Shown in pieces: positions 35,048-48,156 of a DNA stretch of 64,000 bases. A model generated the notes under the pieces. The model was given only the letters and a program-made list of their open reading frames with translations, made no database searches and was not told the origin of the DNA. The stretch is from positions 184,623 to 248,622 of the forward strand of contig QZCP01000667.1 of NCBI GenBank assembly GCA_003956705.1, in the 5' to 3' direction. This DNA is from Brevipalpus yothersi. Taxonomy: Eukaryota; Arthropoda; Arachnida; Trombidiformes; Tenuipalpidae. The stretch's first letter is position 1. Every line of letters starts with the position of its first letter. A program made the position numbers and the translations under genes.

Positions 35048-35824
35048 TTTGAAGACATGGGATCTCACCAGATATCGATGTGTATTTATCACTAGAATCT
35101 GTTCTGCCTAGGAAATTGGAAGCTATTAGAGGAGAGAGAGACACTATTAGAGATGTAATCTTTACTCGAAGAATTACTCTGTTTTAAATGTGGTTTGAAG
35201 TGGTATCGTTCATGACTATAGCTCTCGAGTTTTTAGGTTTTTTGCAAACATTTCTTCATCACAATTTTCTGTGTGATATTGGGTGTAAATTTTTCTCACA
35301 AATAGCCTCTTGTGTCGAGTACTCCAGGTTCTTTGCGAAAGCAAACTCAAACTACAGCTTTATTAGTGTAAGGATAGAGTTTCTCCATTTCAAGATTATT
35401 TTGATATCTTATTATTTAGAACCTAAAAATTCTGACGCAAAGAATGCTCTAAAAGTCAAAATTGATGCTAAAGACTATGTGAGTCATTAGTAGCACGAGA
35501 TGAAGAATATGGACATTTGCTGTCTATGGAAGGGAGAGATTAGAAATGAGTGTGTCTGCATGAGGTAAATGTGTCCTCATTTGTCCTGATGATTATGATG
35601 ATGACAAGAAGGACAGAGACTATTTTGGTCATACATACATGTACACATGGTTAAGTAGCAGTCTATGGCTTTCTAAAAATGATCAACCTCTGGAAGTTAG
35701 CATCAGCAAATCGTTTGAGCAACCATATTTGATGCTCTTCATGCTTCGATTTTCTCTTTTCATACATCCAACTAGCATACTATACATTCTTGTTACATTT
35801 TTTTCTCTTCAACCACAGCCTCAC
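35048..35824 (+). repeat. Segmental inverted duplication, copy 1
   Basis: Reverse complement of 63067-64000 with high similarity over nearly the full length. The partner copy carries about 150 bp of extra sequence (about 63,780-63,940). Both copies share the landmark runs CTCACCAGATATCG, GAGTACTCCAGGTTCTTTGC and GGTTAAGTAGCAGTCTATGG. Confidence 0.92.
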
Positions 35825-36256
35825 CATTGATATGAACAGTGATGGAACCTGATTTAAGTGCTTCTCCCATGAAGAAATATCTAATTTGTACGGAAATCAC
35901 CTTCATTTTGATTCCCTCTGTATTCAATTTTCAACTCATGAATTAGGGAAAATTCATGCATGACACACATCTGACAATTTCCCTTGATGATCAGTTGCCA
36001 AGACAGACTCAGAGAATATTATGATAATTGGTCATTCAACCCAAACCTAAAATCCCTCAATCATGAATCAATGAATCAGATCCATGAGTTAAGGCCAAAG
36101 ATAAGAGCATTGCCACCTAAATATGCAAATTTTTGTCGGTATCAAATTTTTTTTGGTTCACAAAAGGAAACCCATTTCTATTGTTTACTTATTTTGGCTC
36201 TCTTTTTTTGGCGCTCAAAGTTCAAGACAAGCTCACAAACTTGATTGGCTGAGCTT

Positions 36257-36356
36257 GACCAATCAGAAGCATTCATTTTGGTGTTTACTTCACAAGCCAA
36301 TGAAAAGAGCGGAAAATAAAAACGGACGATACGAGAACTCACTGCCGGTATAAAAG
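36257..36356 (+). promoter_or_regulatory. H3 promoter
   Basis: CCAAT boxes at about 36259 and 36297 and TATAAAAG at 36349-36356, about 110 bp before the H3 ATG. Confidence 0.75.
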
Positions 36357-36457
36357 CAACAAGAAGCAAGGCTAAGTTTGTCAGTTGCTTTCATTCTCTT
36401 CCGTTCTTGTAATCTTTCTTCTTGTGATTCTCTCAATCTCACCCCTTTTCTCTCTAA

Positions 36458-36877
<420 letters not shown>

Positions 36878-36920
36878 GCAGCTAACCAAACTGCCCTGAT
36901 CAATTCATATCATAACAAAC

Positions 36921-36936
36921 GGCCCTTTTCAGGGCC
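36921..36936 (+). terminator. Histone 3' stem-loop of H3
   Basis: GGCCCTTTTCAGGGCC flanked by CAAAC and AAACA. Confidence 0.95.
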
Positions 36937-37263
36937 AAACATTCTTTTGTTTTACGAGTGGTGCCCAGCTCTTATTCATATTAATGAATCATCCACGAAA
37001 TTTTATACTTTATTCGCTCAACCATCAACATCAATAAACTTGTGTACAGTCATGATTTTTCATTTGTGACCTTTTTTCTTTATTGTCTCACCACGCCCTG
37101 ACCCCACAAGCTATCAGTGAAGTTATCTTCGCGAACTATTCTGAATTACAGTCAATCAAATGGTGAGAAAAATCGCGTTTTCAATTAAGAAAGCCAATTC
37201 AAGCACACTTCCAGTATAGATATTCTCGATCTAAACCAGCGACATGGTGATTGTCACCATTCG

Positions 37264-37476
37264 TTATCCACCTGATTCATAGTATGAATATGTGCTGATG
37301 TGATGTGGTGGTACATGACTGGGATGATGAGACAAAGTATGGCCAGCGACCGATGCAGCCGCTGTATTTGAGTATGTATTAGCCCCTGAAGTTGGCCAGT
37401 ATAAGGCTGCAGGTTGAAATAAAGATCCTCCACCCGAAGAAGGCGCCAAACTAGAGTGGACACTAGAAAAGGTCAT
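37264..37476 (-). pseudogene. ERG/FLI-type ETS C-terminal tail, copy B
   Basis: 70-aa frame from MTFSSVHSSLAPSSGGGS to HHISTYSYYESGG then stop. It is the longer and better preserved of the two tail copies, ending like ERG (SHLGTYY). It lies 5' of the minus-strand ETS exon, so it cannot be that exon's terminal exon; its own upstream sequence runs into the DHODH pseudogene. It is a displaced gene fragment, not a full gene, although the frame extends to 37581 by chance. Confidence 0.6.
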
Positions 37477-37544
37477 TTTAGATGGTAGCTTCGATGGTTC
37501 ATCTCTATTCACAAGTAAACGCCTTTGTAAGCATTGTTTTCTAG

Positions 37545-38879
37545 AGCTGCTGGTTGGCTGGCCCGACCACTTGAACCTCAATTGGCAAAAAGAACGAGAA
37601 TTCTTGATGGTGAATCAGCTCATAAGATGGCTATAAAATTTGCTAAATATAATATGGTTCCTGATGGCCAAGCAAAACTCAAGAGTCTTGCTAATCTCGT
37701 AAGTTGATATTTCTAATCTTGGTTCATGAAAATTGATTGTGATATATTCGGGAATATTTTCTAGGATTGCAATCTTTGGAGTCTCAATTTTCCACATCCA
37801 ATCGGTCTCGCCGCCGGTTTCGACAAAGATGGTGAAGCAGTTCCTGGTTTGTCCAAATTGGGCTTCAGTTTTGTCGAAGTTGGCTCGGTGACTCCAAAAC
37901 CTCAAGAAGGCAACGAAAAACCAAGAGTTTTCAGACTGATCGAGGATGAAGCGATCATCAATCGGTGAGTTACTGTGTTCGATGATCACCTCCAATTTTG
38001 TTGACATGGATGGTTGATCGTTGTTTCCTTTTTTTCGGGAAAAGATATGGTTTCAATGGTACTGGCTATCGAACACGGTCACTCGCCGATTGATGATCGC
38101 TTCATCCTCGATCAGTCTGAATACTCTTGATTTTTCGTTGCCTTCTTGAGGTTTTGATAGTGTTGGTCTTAACAATCTTTCCAAGAGTCTCAATGGACTC
38201 AAGCCTGTGATTGTTGGTTTGAATCTTGGTAAAAATAAGCAATCTGATGATGCTGTACAAGATTATATTCAGGGAATGAAAACTTTTGGATCCTGTCCAT
38301 ACATTGACTATTTAGTTATCAATATATCAAGCCCCAACACACCTGGTCTTCGCGACATTCAAAGTCAAGAGCAGATTGAACCATTTTTGGATCAAATTTT
38401 GCAAGCCAGATCTGAACTCAAAACCAAAAAGACTCTCGTTTCGAAAATATCAGAGTAAGACAGATGGCTTAATTGTGTCCAATATCATTTTCTGACGTCC
38501 TACAAGCTTGAAGTCAGGAAAATTCATATCAATCGTGAGGCTTTGAGGAGGTCCTATTGAAAGATATCTCAACAAAAATGATCAAGGAAATGTACAAATT
38601 GACTGGAGGAAAAGTGCCGATTATTGGTGTTGGTGGAATCCAGAATGCCGAAGATGCTTACGGAAAGATTCGGGCTGGAGCGTCTCTTGTCCAAATTTAC
38701 ACAGCTCTAACTTTCAAAGGTCCCATGATCGTATCATCATTAGCGAGTGAGCTATCAGAATTGATGAGGTGAGTGACAAATTCTATGATTAAAAGTACAA
38801 AACTTATCAATGAAAATTTTCTCAGGAACGATGGCTTTACTTCGATTGATGAAATCATTGGTATTGATGCCAAATCCTA
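37545..38879 (+). pseudogene. DHODH: Dihydroorotate dehydrogenase pseudogene (5'-truncated, rearranged)
   Basis: Recognisable pieces of class-2 DHODH, the mitochondrial flavoenzyme of pyrimidine synthesis. Exon-like segments 37545-37698 (LDGESAHKMAIKFAKYN) and 37765-37964 (HPIGLAAGFDKDGEAVPGL, then GSVTPKPQEGN and VFRLIEDEAIINR) are intact. Then 38045 begins RYGFN but is interrupted by an inverted copy of exon sequence. 38157-38458 resumes with VIVGLNLGKNK and VINISSPNTPGLRD, and 38557-38879 ends KVPIIGVGGIQNAEDAYGKIRAGASLVQIYTALTF. The part between KIS and DGLIVSN is deleted. The segment after it (about 38465-38560) has a stop and at least one frameshifting extra base. The N-terminal membrane anchor is missing. 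Not expected to make enzyme. Confidence 0.85.
37895..38156. repeat. 89-bp inverted repeat within the DHODH pseudogene
   Basis: Arm 37895-37983 (end of exon plus start of intron) and arm 38068-38156 are reverse complements with 5 mismatches in 89; the loop is 84 bp. Confidence 0.93.
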
Positions 38880-39137
38880 ACATGCAAAGCCTTTAAGTGC
38901 GAATCTCTCTGTATAAAGTTTGTAAATAATATGAAAATTGAGTAGATAAATAAATAAATTAGTTATTTTATTAAATTATTGTTTCCACTAAATAGATTCG
39001 GTACTAAGAACCCAAACTTGTCAGTAGCCCAAAATTGAGTTCTGATATAACATTCGAAATTGAATGATAATATATTAACCTGAGAACTTAAGAGCTTAGT
39101 TGGGCAATCAATGCTCCTTGAGGACATTCAAATGTTT

Positions 39138-39153
39138 GGCCCTGAAAAGGGCC
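39138..39153 (-). terminator. Histone 3' stem-loop of H2A copy 2
   Basis: Same 16-nt hairpin as the other histone genes, 67 bp after the stop. Confidence 0.95.
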
Positions 39154-39219
39154 GTTTGAATTATGAATATTGATGAGGGATGAGAGATGAAATGATGATG
39201 AATGATTTCAGATGATCGT

Positions 39220-39594
39220 TTAAGCCTTCTTTTCGGTCTTCTTTGGTAGAAGAACGGCCTGGATGTTTGGCAACACACCACCTTGAGCAATGGTCACTCC
39301 GGCAAGAAGTTTGTTCAATTCTTCGTCGTTTCTGATGGCCAATTGAAGATGTCGTGGAATGATACGAGTCTTCTTGTTATCTCGAGCAGCATTACCAGCC
39401 AATTCCAAAACTTCAGCGGCAAGATATTCGAGAACAGCAGCCAAGTAAACTGGAGCACCAGCACCAACACGCTCAGCATAATTACCCTTTCTCAATAGAC
39501 GATGGATACGTCCAACTGGGAACTGAAGTCCTGCACGAGATGAACGGGACTTTGCCTTTGACTTGGTCTTACCACCTTTACCACGACCTGACAT
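39220..39594 (-). CDS. H2A: Histone H2A, copy 2
   Basis: Intronless 124-aa H2A, protein identical to copy 1 with only a few synonymous differences. Divergently paired with H2B copy 2. The coding region and promoter are conserved, while the 5' UTR has diverged from copy 1. Confidence 0.98.
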   Translation of the reverse strand: MSGRGKGGKTKSKAKSRSSRAGLQFPVGRIHRLLRKGNYAERVGAGAPVYLAAVLEYLAAEVLELAGNAARDNKKTRIIPRHLQLAIRNDEELNKLLAGVTIAQGGVLPNIQAVLLPKKTEKKA

Positions 39595-39712
39595 GATGAT
39601 TAGTTAGAATAGTATCTGATTGGGATTAAATCAAAAAAATTCAAGAAAACTCGACAGCAACAGGCTTATCGTTCACAGAAAATGTAAATACAATATGCAA
39701 TCGCTTCAAGTG

Positions 39713-39857
39713 AGCTTTATATACTGTGAGTGAGACGGTGTAAGTCTCACAAGCCAATCAAAACATTTGCTTTGCTTCACTAGCCAATGAGAACAGTTTT
39801 GAGTTCTCGTTCTCGTCCGCTTTCACTTGAGCCTCTCTTCTCACAGTATATAAAGCT
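39713..39857. promoter_or_regulatory. Bidirectional H2A/H2B promoter, copy 2
   Basis: The same inverted 18-bp TATA elements (39713-39730 and 39840-39857) and two CCAAT boxes (39754-39758, 39784-39788) as copy 1, in the same spacing. Confidence 0.88.
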
Positions 39858-39964
39858 TGGAGATCAAAATAAAAATTGTGTCTCTTGATCCTCTGACCGA
39901 CAGAAGTTCAATTTGGTTTTAAGTTAATACAGTCTAATTTGATTCTTACTCCTAGTTGATAATC

Positions 39965-40339
39965 ATGCCACCCGCTCCAAGTGGAAAAGCCGTCAAGAAG
40001 GCCGGTAAGGCCCAAAAAGCTGTTCGTGCTTCTGATAAGAAGAAGAAGAAGAAGCGACGAAAGGAATCCTTCTCCATCTACATCTACAAGGTGTTGAAAC
40101 AAGTCCATCCTGATACTGGTATTTCATCGAAAGCTATGTCGATTATGAACTCTTTCGTTAATGACATCTTTGAGCGAATTGCCAATGAAGCTTCCCGTTT
40201 GGCCCATTACAACAAGCGATCTACCATCACCTCCAGGGAGATCCAGACTGCTGTCCGACTTCTCTTACCAGGAGAATTGGCCAAACACGCTGTGTCAGAA
40301 GGAACCAAAGCCGTCACCAAGTACACCTCATCTAAGTAG
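39965..40339 (+). CDS. H2B: Histone H2B, copy 2
   Basis: Intronless 124-aa H2B, protein identical to copy 1. The ATG at 39965 is the histone start; the open frame begins three codons earlier at a TTG. Stem-loop 45 bp after the stop. Confidence 0.98.
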   Translation: MPPAPSGKAVKKAGKAQKAVRASDKKKKKKRRKESFSIYIYKVLKQVHPDTGISSKAMSIMNSFVNDIFERIANEASRLAHYNKRSTITSREIQTAVRLLLPGELAKHAVSEGTKAVTKYTSSK

Positions 40340-40383
40340 ATGGTCCTCTAAAAACCATTGAACACCTCATACCATTATCAAAC

Positions 40384-40399
40384 GGCCCTTTTCAGGGCC
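40384..40399 (+). terminator. Histone 3' stem-loop of H2B copy 2
   Basis: GGCCCTTTTCAGGGCC flanked by AAAC and AAACAA. Confidence 0.95.
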
Positions 40400-41306
40400 A
40401 AACAATTTCTCGAATCTAAAGGAATCGATTAACATAGCTCTTGTCTTGTGGGTGCAAATGCAAAAAAAAATAATGTATTTTTCATTTCCTAATCATTATT
40501 ATGTCTTTCAAATGTCATTAACACAATTTGTTTCTTGCTAAAATCAATCATTCCTATCTTTTCGCGCTTCTAATATCTTCAATCAATTGTTCTTCGCATT
40601 TTCCCTCTAATTTTCGACATCTAGAACATTGTTCTAAAAGGCGGTCGTTTTTACAAAGAATTCGAAAACTTACACAGACTGTCAATACAAGTCACAAGAT
40701 AGCAGCACCATCAACAGATGATTTTTTTCATCTCGATTCGCGCTGAATTCGATTTTCGACTTTTGTTGTACTCTTGTTCGATCTCGTTCTGGTTACTTTC
40801 CTCCTCCTCCTCTCTATTCTCATCCTCTGCATCCTCTTTCACCTCCCACGTTCGGTCGGCCTGATCTTCACTCCCCATAATTGATCACAGAGAGAGAGAT
40901 CGCTGTTAATATGTCCCTAGATTAGCTGTGATTTAGACCACTATCTTGATCTAGTTCGCTGTCCACACTTATCAAACACTGTCTAACGGCTTTCTTTCAG
41001 GCCAATACGTACTAATTATAATCAGTTCCGTCCGATAGATTTTCATCAATATTTTCGATCAACCCTGTCTCTCTCTTGATGCTGCCACCTATTTCCTCCT
41101 CCTCGTTCCGACCGATTTGCGGCTCTCTCTGAATTTTCAATCGCTTATCATTTCCATCGCAATAACTTGCTCACTGTTTTCCGATCGATCGGACGAATCG
41201 ATCACTAACAATCGTTCCACTGTTCATACCATCGTTCTTGTATTCATATACTCATATTCTCATATTCAAGTGATTTTTTTTCATAGTTACTCTATCAGTG
41301 ATTACA
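40400..41306 (+). other. 5' region of the + strand regulator gene
   Basis: Pyrimidine-rich, CGAT-rich sequence without a supported gene, probably promoter and long 5' UTR of the gene starting at 41307. No TATA box seen; short upstream open frames exist. Confidence 0.45.
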
Positions 41307-43582
41307 ATGTCAAACTACGGTTGTGACGAAACGGTGGACAGAGACAGATCTCCCAATCGTGTGGAGGCCACTGAACGGTACCACAAAAAATCGAGAAAAC
41401 GCCTCATCAGGGGACATGTAACTTACAGAGAGTCTCCAGAACGCGATCGATCACCTCCACCTGGGATTGTTGAACGTTATTCCAAAGAATCGAGTAGTAG
41501 AAGTTATGTTCGAACTGAATCGCACAGTGATACAGTGCAAACCGGTCAATTGGAATATTGTTCAAATCTGGGCTCTCGTCGATTTTCAATCGAAGTGAAA
41601 GTCGAAGAAAACAGTGTTTCAAGAGAAATTAAAGCTCCATTGAAAGAATCTATTGACATTTTGGAAAATTTAGATCAAACAGCAACCAACACCAACTTTC
41701 CAACTGATAGACTGAACTCTAATCCTCCTCCTTCTGGTCTTACTGATGCAGTGACAAATATGTATATGCATGTGCGACAATTTCAATATGGCAATGATCC
41801 TCGCCTATGGTTACCTTATTCTGATGCTCAATCAAATTCTCTGTACGATCAATATCAGGCCACCCCTGCCTATGATCAATATTCTGATCCATGCAGTGCC
41901 AAAGCACAATACGAAAGCAGTTATGGTCAGATGAGGCCAGTTCGTAGTGATAGGCTCAATCAACAGTCAATCAGTCTTCCAGTGAGCTATTATCCCAGCG
42001 TCGAAGATTACAACAGTCCATTAAGTGAATCAAGTTCAGGAATATCATCTATGCAATCGAGTAGACGTAATAGTGGAGTTAGTAGCTCTTTAAGCTATCA
42101 AGTCGGAGATACAAATTTTATTCCGTCCAGTGGTTTGTATCAGAATCTAAGTCGCTCCGATTGTAATAATAATGAAGCATTTGTACCAACATCACCTTCA
42201 TACGATAAAACTTTAAGCTCTAAGAGTAAGTGAAATTTTTTCCTCATTATCTTTGAAAATCAATGCTCAGTGGACACTTACAGTCTTCTAATGAATCTAA
42301 TAATTGAGCAAACATACATATACAGCTGTTCTTGATTGAAAATTTCTTCATTTTTGTCTAGTACTCTAAAATCTAAGTCTTAAATTATATTATCAATTTC
42401 AAATTATCACTGGTAGCCAATCTTGACAAGCTAAGTCAAAATTCATCAGCAACAATCAGCTCATTAGGAACCCGATTCAGGCATCGACACCAGTCATGCA
42501 CTGATAAGCGGTTTTCCGATCTCGGAAATGATATGGAGAGGGATATTCATGGGAACTTTGGGTTTCATCAGATGAATATTCTGCTTTGCTTTTGTCGGGA
42601 AATGATGCAACCAAAATGTCGATTGTTTTCCTGCACCGGAGGTTGGCTCACTTCCTCTTGATGTTATTCCTTTTTCTCTCTTTCTCTCTCGCTTCTTATG
42701 GAACCAGTTGATTGAGTTAAGATGATGATGGCTAAACATCGAACTGCCAGCTTCTCATGATTCAAACATGCAAAATTACTTGTTCATTTTGTAACTTCGA
42801 TACGTCCATAGATATGAAGACAAAGTTTAAGCTTGTTTCAGTTCATGTTCAAATACATGTATTCTACTAATCTCGCGTTCACAGCTTTATTCCACATCAG
42901 TGGATATAAAATTATCTATATCTCAAAAGTTTCCTGAGAAGATGATAATACTATTGCTGGACCGGATGAATCTTGGTGCAATTATCTTGTAGCACCTTAT
43001 TGAATATTCTTTAGCACTCGAGAGAACGAGAACGAGAGAGAGAGAAGAAAGCGATTCGCATCAAAGTTTTTGAATGATTTTTCACATAGATATTGTCCTT
43101 AGAATGTGTAACTGTATTTATGACTGATATGGATGAAATTTCCACAAAATTTTCTAAAATGATCGGAAAATCGTGTGAAATCATCAATCGATGAGATTCT
43201 CACAAGCCGTAACTTTTGCTATTGTTCAGATAGAGATAGAGAAAGCCCGTTCAATTCATCGCTCGATTTCATCTTTATTGTAGGAATTAATCCCTAAAAA
43301 GATCAACCACTTGGAATATAGGTGTATCAGAGTATCTCGTTGAAGCTATCTCATCATCACCTCATGATCGAATGTTGTTCGCATGTAACATCTTCATCAC
43401 TTGTCCCACGAGAGTCAGCATCACTAGTTGTCAGCCTTCTGATTAGAAACATCTAGAGTGTAATATTGGCCAATTGATATGAACAGTGATGAAACCTGAT
43501 TGAAGGGCTTTTTCTATGGAAAAATAGCTCCGCAGGGATGCTGAAAAGTGTGACAGGGTGAGGAAGTTTTCATTCTGGCCAT

Positions 43583-43648
<66 letters not shown>

Positions 43649-43738
43649 AAGTCGATTGTCGCTATCAAAACAGGCATGGAATGAAGATAGAGAGAGAATT
43701 TCATTTTGCCCACTTCTTCATCATGTTCTCCTCCTCCT

Positions 43739-43798
<60 letters not shown>

Positions 43799-44924
43799 AA
43801 ATTGGACACAATGTTACATGAATTGGGTGAGTGGATCAGCAGAAAAAAAGAGTGATGGATGTGGCAGAGTTTGTAGGGAGAGTTTTCCATGATGACCCTA
43901 GAGCAGTGAAGCGAATAGAGAGTTTCAATGATGTTACATAATAGTGTGTGTGAAAGGAATGAATGAAGGCTATACTGAGCAAAGTGACTCAAAAAGATCT
44001 GTTAACTTGCAAAAGCCCACTGTCCAATGTCGACTTGGATGATTGTGTGCATGTTGAGGGAAATAGAGAGAGAGAGAAAGAGAGAGAAAGAGGAAAAAAA
44101 TTAACTACAGAAAAAGATGAGAACGGATCAATGGTTCCATTTTTACTCATTTTCTCACCACTATGAATCCATACTTTATCATCTTCTGATACTACTTGTT
44201 GTTGGGCCAACAATATTGGCCATCAAAAATATTCATCTATAACCCGCAAACGTTCTCATGCCACCCATCATCATCGGGACCCATCTAAAGAACCGAATAC
44301 ATGTCCATCATCAACCACCACCATCTCGTGAGTTGAAATAGGAAGAGGAAAGAGAGAGAGAGAAAGCAAAAATGTAGTATCATCATCATTTTTCTCGTAC
44401 TGTTTACGGTAAACCAACTCGCTAGCTTGATCGACTGAGGTCATAGGTCATAGTGGAAAAGCATGGGAAGCTGCTGGATCACTGGCCGCATCCCGATGGT
44501 TGGTATGATGAGAGAGAAAAGAAAAAGCAAAATGGCAATAGTCGCGTGTTATAGCAGAACGTGTCAATTAACTTTACATGGAAGCAGAAGCCAATCATGT
44601 CCTCTTTGATTATGATGACTACAAGTTGAACGGCAATCAATGGACCGGACGGAGAAGAAGATTCATGGGAAGAGATGGCGAGCCTCGTGGCTCGCTTTCC
44701 TCCTACTTTCAGCTACATTTTCATGTTGACGTTTTCAGTCTGCTCTATTAGATAGCAAAGAGGAGAAAAGAATACAGACACACAGAGAAAGTCTCATAGT
44801 CACACACAGAGGAAAAAGATGGGGTGACCTGGGGGTGGTTGGGGGTGGCGGCTGCTTGATGGCCAAAAAGAGGAAGAAGAGGTGGAGGTAAAGTATGATG
44901 TACGAGTGAAAAGATGATGATGAA

Positions 44925-44977
<53 letters not shown>

Positions 44978-46443
44978 TTCTCTTCAAGAATAGATAAAAG
45001 AAGAACAAGAATGAATGATTCGGAGAGTACGCTCGATCATAGGCGAGTTAAAGGAGAAGAAAAGAAAAGAGAGAGACAAAGTAAAATGGATGCAAACGTT
45101 CAGCCTGTCTGATGAGCATCCATCTAATGGCATGAAGAATGAGCTGATGCTGGGTGGGTGGGAGGAGAATAGTGATGAAGAGAGGAGAGAGAGATGAAGA
45201 TCACAGCAAATGAGCAGTCATGAACTAGCGTTAAAAGATGAGAAAAGTGGAGAGAGCTCGATTGCTGTATTCATTATGACCATAAAGATGTTTCCTTTCT
45301 ATATACTCTTTCTCGAGGAAAAATTTTCCACTCTTTCCCACGAATGATAATCGATGATGATAAAACGTTCTTGAAGAAGTCGATAGTTTTAAATTTAAAT
45401 TAAGCTTAAATTACAATATGCTTCTCTCTTCTTACTATTCTAATTCGATTGTATATTTTATATTAATTTAATGATTCCACTGATCCACTTTTACCTCTTC
45501 TCTATCTCTCAGAAGAAGAATTCAATTTCAATCCCGTTACTTGACAAGCAATTCCGAGTGGTGAAAATAAGCTCTGTTCGAATCACTTCATACCTCTCAT
45601 TGGCCTCTTCTTCCTTCTTCCTCTGCTCAAGATCAATTGCTTGAGGCTATGTAATCATTGATGGTGAGGAAGAGAGAGAGAGACAGAGGATATAGTTCTA
45701 TGAAATGGACTCAATGGGGTTAGATAGTGAACATTTAATATGTTCAGCTTTTTCTCCCTCTTTGCCTTTTACCCCCCTGTTTTCTCACTTCCATGAATAT
45801 TCACCATGGTCTTATGTATACATATTGGTGATGTGTGTGTATATATATGTTGCCTCAATTCGATGAGAAGGAAATGTTTTCTTTGCAAAGCTTTCACATG
45901 ATCGAAAAGACCATCGAAATATCCTCCGGTTACATCATCCTCTCCCTTTTATCACTGGTTTAGAAAATAGAGAAGAGAGAAGAGAGATGAGAGAGAGCCG
46001 ATCATCATTTCTTTGTGTATTCTTTTCCTATCCACCCACATTGTGTGTGTGAATATATATAGAAACAATATTTTCACTCTGTTTCAACACTTTCACTGAG
46101 ATCGGTTTATTCTGTTTACAAGTAACCAAAATCAGATCTTAGCGAATAATGGGCACCATGTTGTCTATCAAAAAAAGGATTCATTCACTAATCTGGGATA
46201 GATTTTGATGTTACTCTTTTGGCCCATCAAAAGAGGGGTAAAAAAATGTGCCCACAATACTGATTGTTGATGGAAAGGTAGATGGTGTCCTTAATCCATG
46301 GATTGAAAGCTATTTGTTTGCATGTGTGTATGTGAATCTGTTGTTGAATTCAATTACAGGCCAATGGAAGGATGTGATAATGTCGGTCAGAGGAAGGATG
46401 ATGGGTGGTCGATCAGAGGATGATTTGAGGGTGACAATTGATG

Positions 46444-46512
<69 letters not shown>

Positions 46513-47423
46513 TTCGACAAATCTGGTTCCAAAAGTTTGACCGATTTTTACTAGCTATAACTATCAATGAAAACGATAGGATTGTGGCATTTTCTTGCCG
46601 AGCGTATAACAATGATGATGTGACGGATGATATTATGCATGCACAATGCTTTCATGCTGATTTATTGTCCCAGGACCAGAAGAGAAATGGAAGCCAATCG
46701 GGTCAAAGGCTTCATTCATACGGGATGATGATTGAGTGAGTTGAGAGAGAGAGAGAGAGAGATGCTGAAATAAAGAGTAAGGCCGAATGCATCATCCAAA
46801 GAGGCTTGAGAAAATCATTGGAAGGCGGTGTGTGGGAGGCATGCGAAAAAGAGTGTAATCAATGAAAGTGCGCTTGTTGTGGATGTGCTTTTTTGTTACC
46901 AAAACTTATCGAATCACGCCTTATTGATGCACTTTTACTCAGTTTCAAGAAGAGAGAGGAGCAATAGAAGAGAGAGAGAGAATTTGCGTTCAAACGCGTT
47001 CATGCAACGACAATTGGTACCCAGTATCATAAGCTTAACCAGTTGAGATTTGCATATTCTATGTACTGGCCATTGATCTCGCTTGACCTGAGCCTATGTC
47101 TCAGCGTGTTACAGTAAACATCAACAAGCGTCGACTTAATACTATTCGATTGTGCTGATTATCAGGCGAAAAAGCGATCATTTTGTTGATCCTCTCTCTC
47201 CATCGCTGGGCCAAAAAGCTCGTCGCTTGACCATTCGTCTTTCTATTTTGATTTCTGCTTTTTTCCCCAACAAAACCGTTAGAATGTCACTTCTATACAA
47301 TCAAAAGCTCAATTTCATCCGGCTGACAGCTTAAAGCCATCAGAGTCACCCATGTAAACACCTCTTACCTTGCAAAAATCAAAAACTATTCACAAGCCCG
47401 AAGCGATATGGAAATATTCATAG

Positions 47424-47507
<84 letters not shown>

Positions 47508-48104
47508 NNNNNNNNNNNNNNNNNNNNNNNNNNNNNNNNNNNNNNNNNNNNNNNNNNNNNNNNNNNNNNNNNNNNNNNNNNNNNNNNNNNNNNNNNNNNN
47601 NNNNNNNNNNNNNNNNNNNNNNNNNNNNNNNNNNNNNNNNNNNNNNNNNNNNNNNNNNNNNNNNNNNNNNNNNNNNNNNNNNNNNNNNNNNNNNNNNNNN
47701 NNNNNNNNNNNNNNNNNNNNNNNNNNNNNNNNNNNNNNNNNNNNNNNNNNNNNNNNNNNNNNNNNNNNNNNNNNNNNNNNNNNNNNNNNNNNNNNNNNNN
47801 NNNNNNNNNNNNNNNNNNNNNNNNNNNNNNNNNNNNNNNNNNNNNNNNNNNNNNNNNNNNNNNNNNNNNNNNNNNNNNNNNNNNNNNNNNNNNNNNNNNN
47901 NNNNNNNNNNNNNNNNNNNNNNNNNNNNNNNNNNNNNNNNNNNNNNNNNNNNNNNNNNNNNNNNNNNNNNNNNNNNNNNNNNNNNNNNNNNNNNNNNNNN
48001 NNNNNNNNNNNNNNNNNNNNNNNNNNNNNNNNNNNNNNNNNNNNNNNNNNNNNNNNNNNNNNNNNNNNNNNNNNNNNNNNNNNNNNNNNNNNNNNNNNNN
48101 NNNN

Positions 48105-48156
<52 letters not shown>

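Larger units (their letters stand above)
36917..37478. repeat. Duplicated block: histone 3' flank plus ETS tail (copy B)
   Basis: Colinear partner of 33220-33780, starting at the H3 stem-loop and ending at the ETS tail start. Confidence 0.8.

Noticed and set aside
35188..35490. 100-aa open frame inside the inverted duplication
   Set aside because: Its partner copy at 63.2-63.7 kb has in-frame differences and indels; no domain or splice support, so non-coding duplicated intron is simpler.
37264..37581. 105-aa minus-strand frame taken as one gene
   Set aside because: Only the part from 37476 downward matches the ETS tail; the upstream part is antisense of the DHODH pseudogene.
41407..41622. 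Minus-strand open frame within exon 1 at 41.3 kb
   Set aside because: Antisense shadow of the Ser-rich coding exon.
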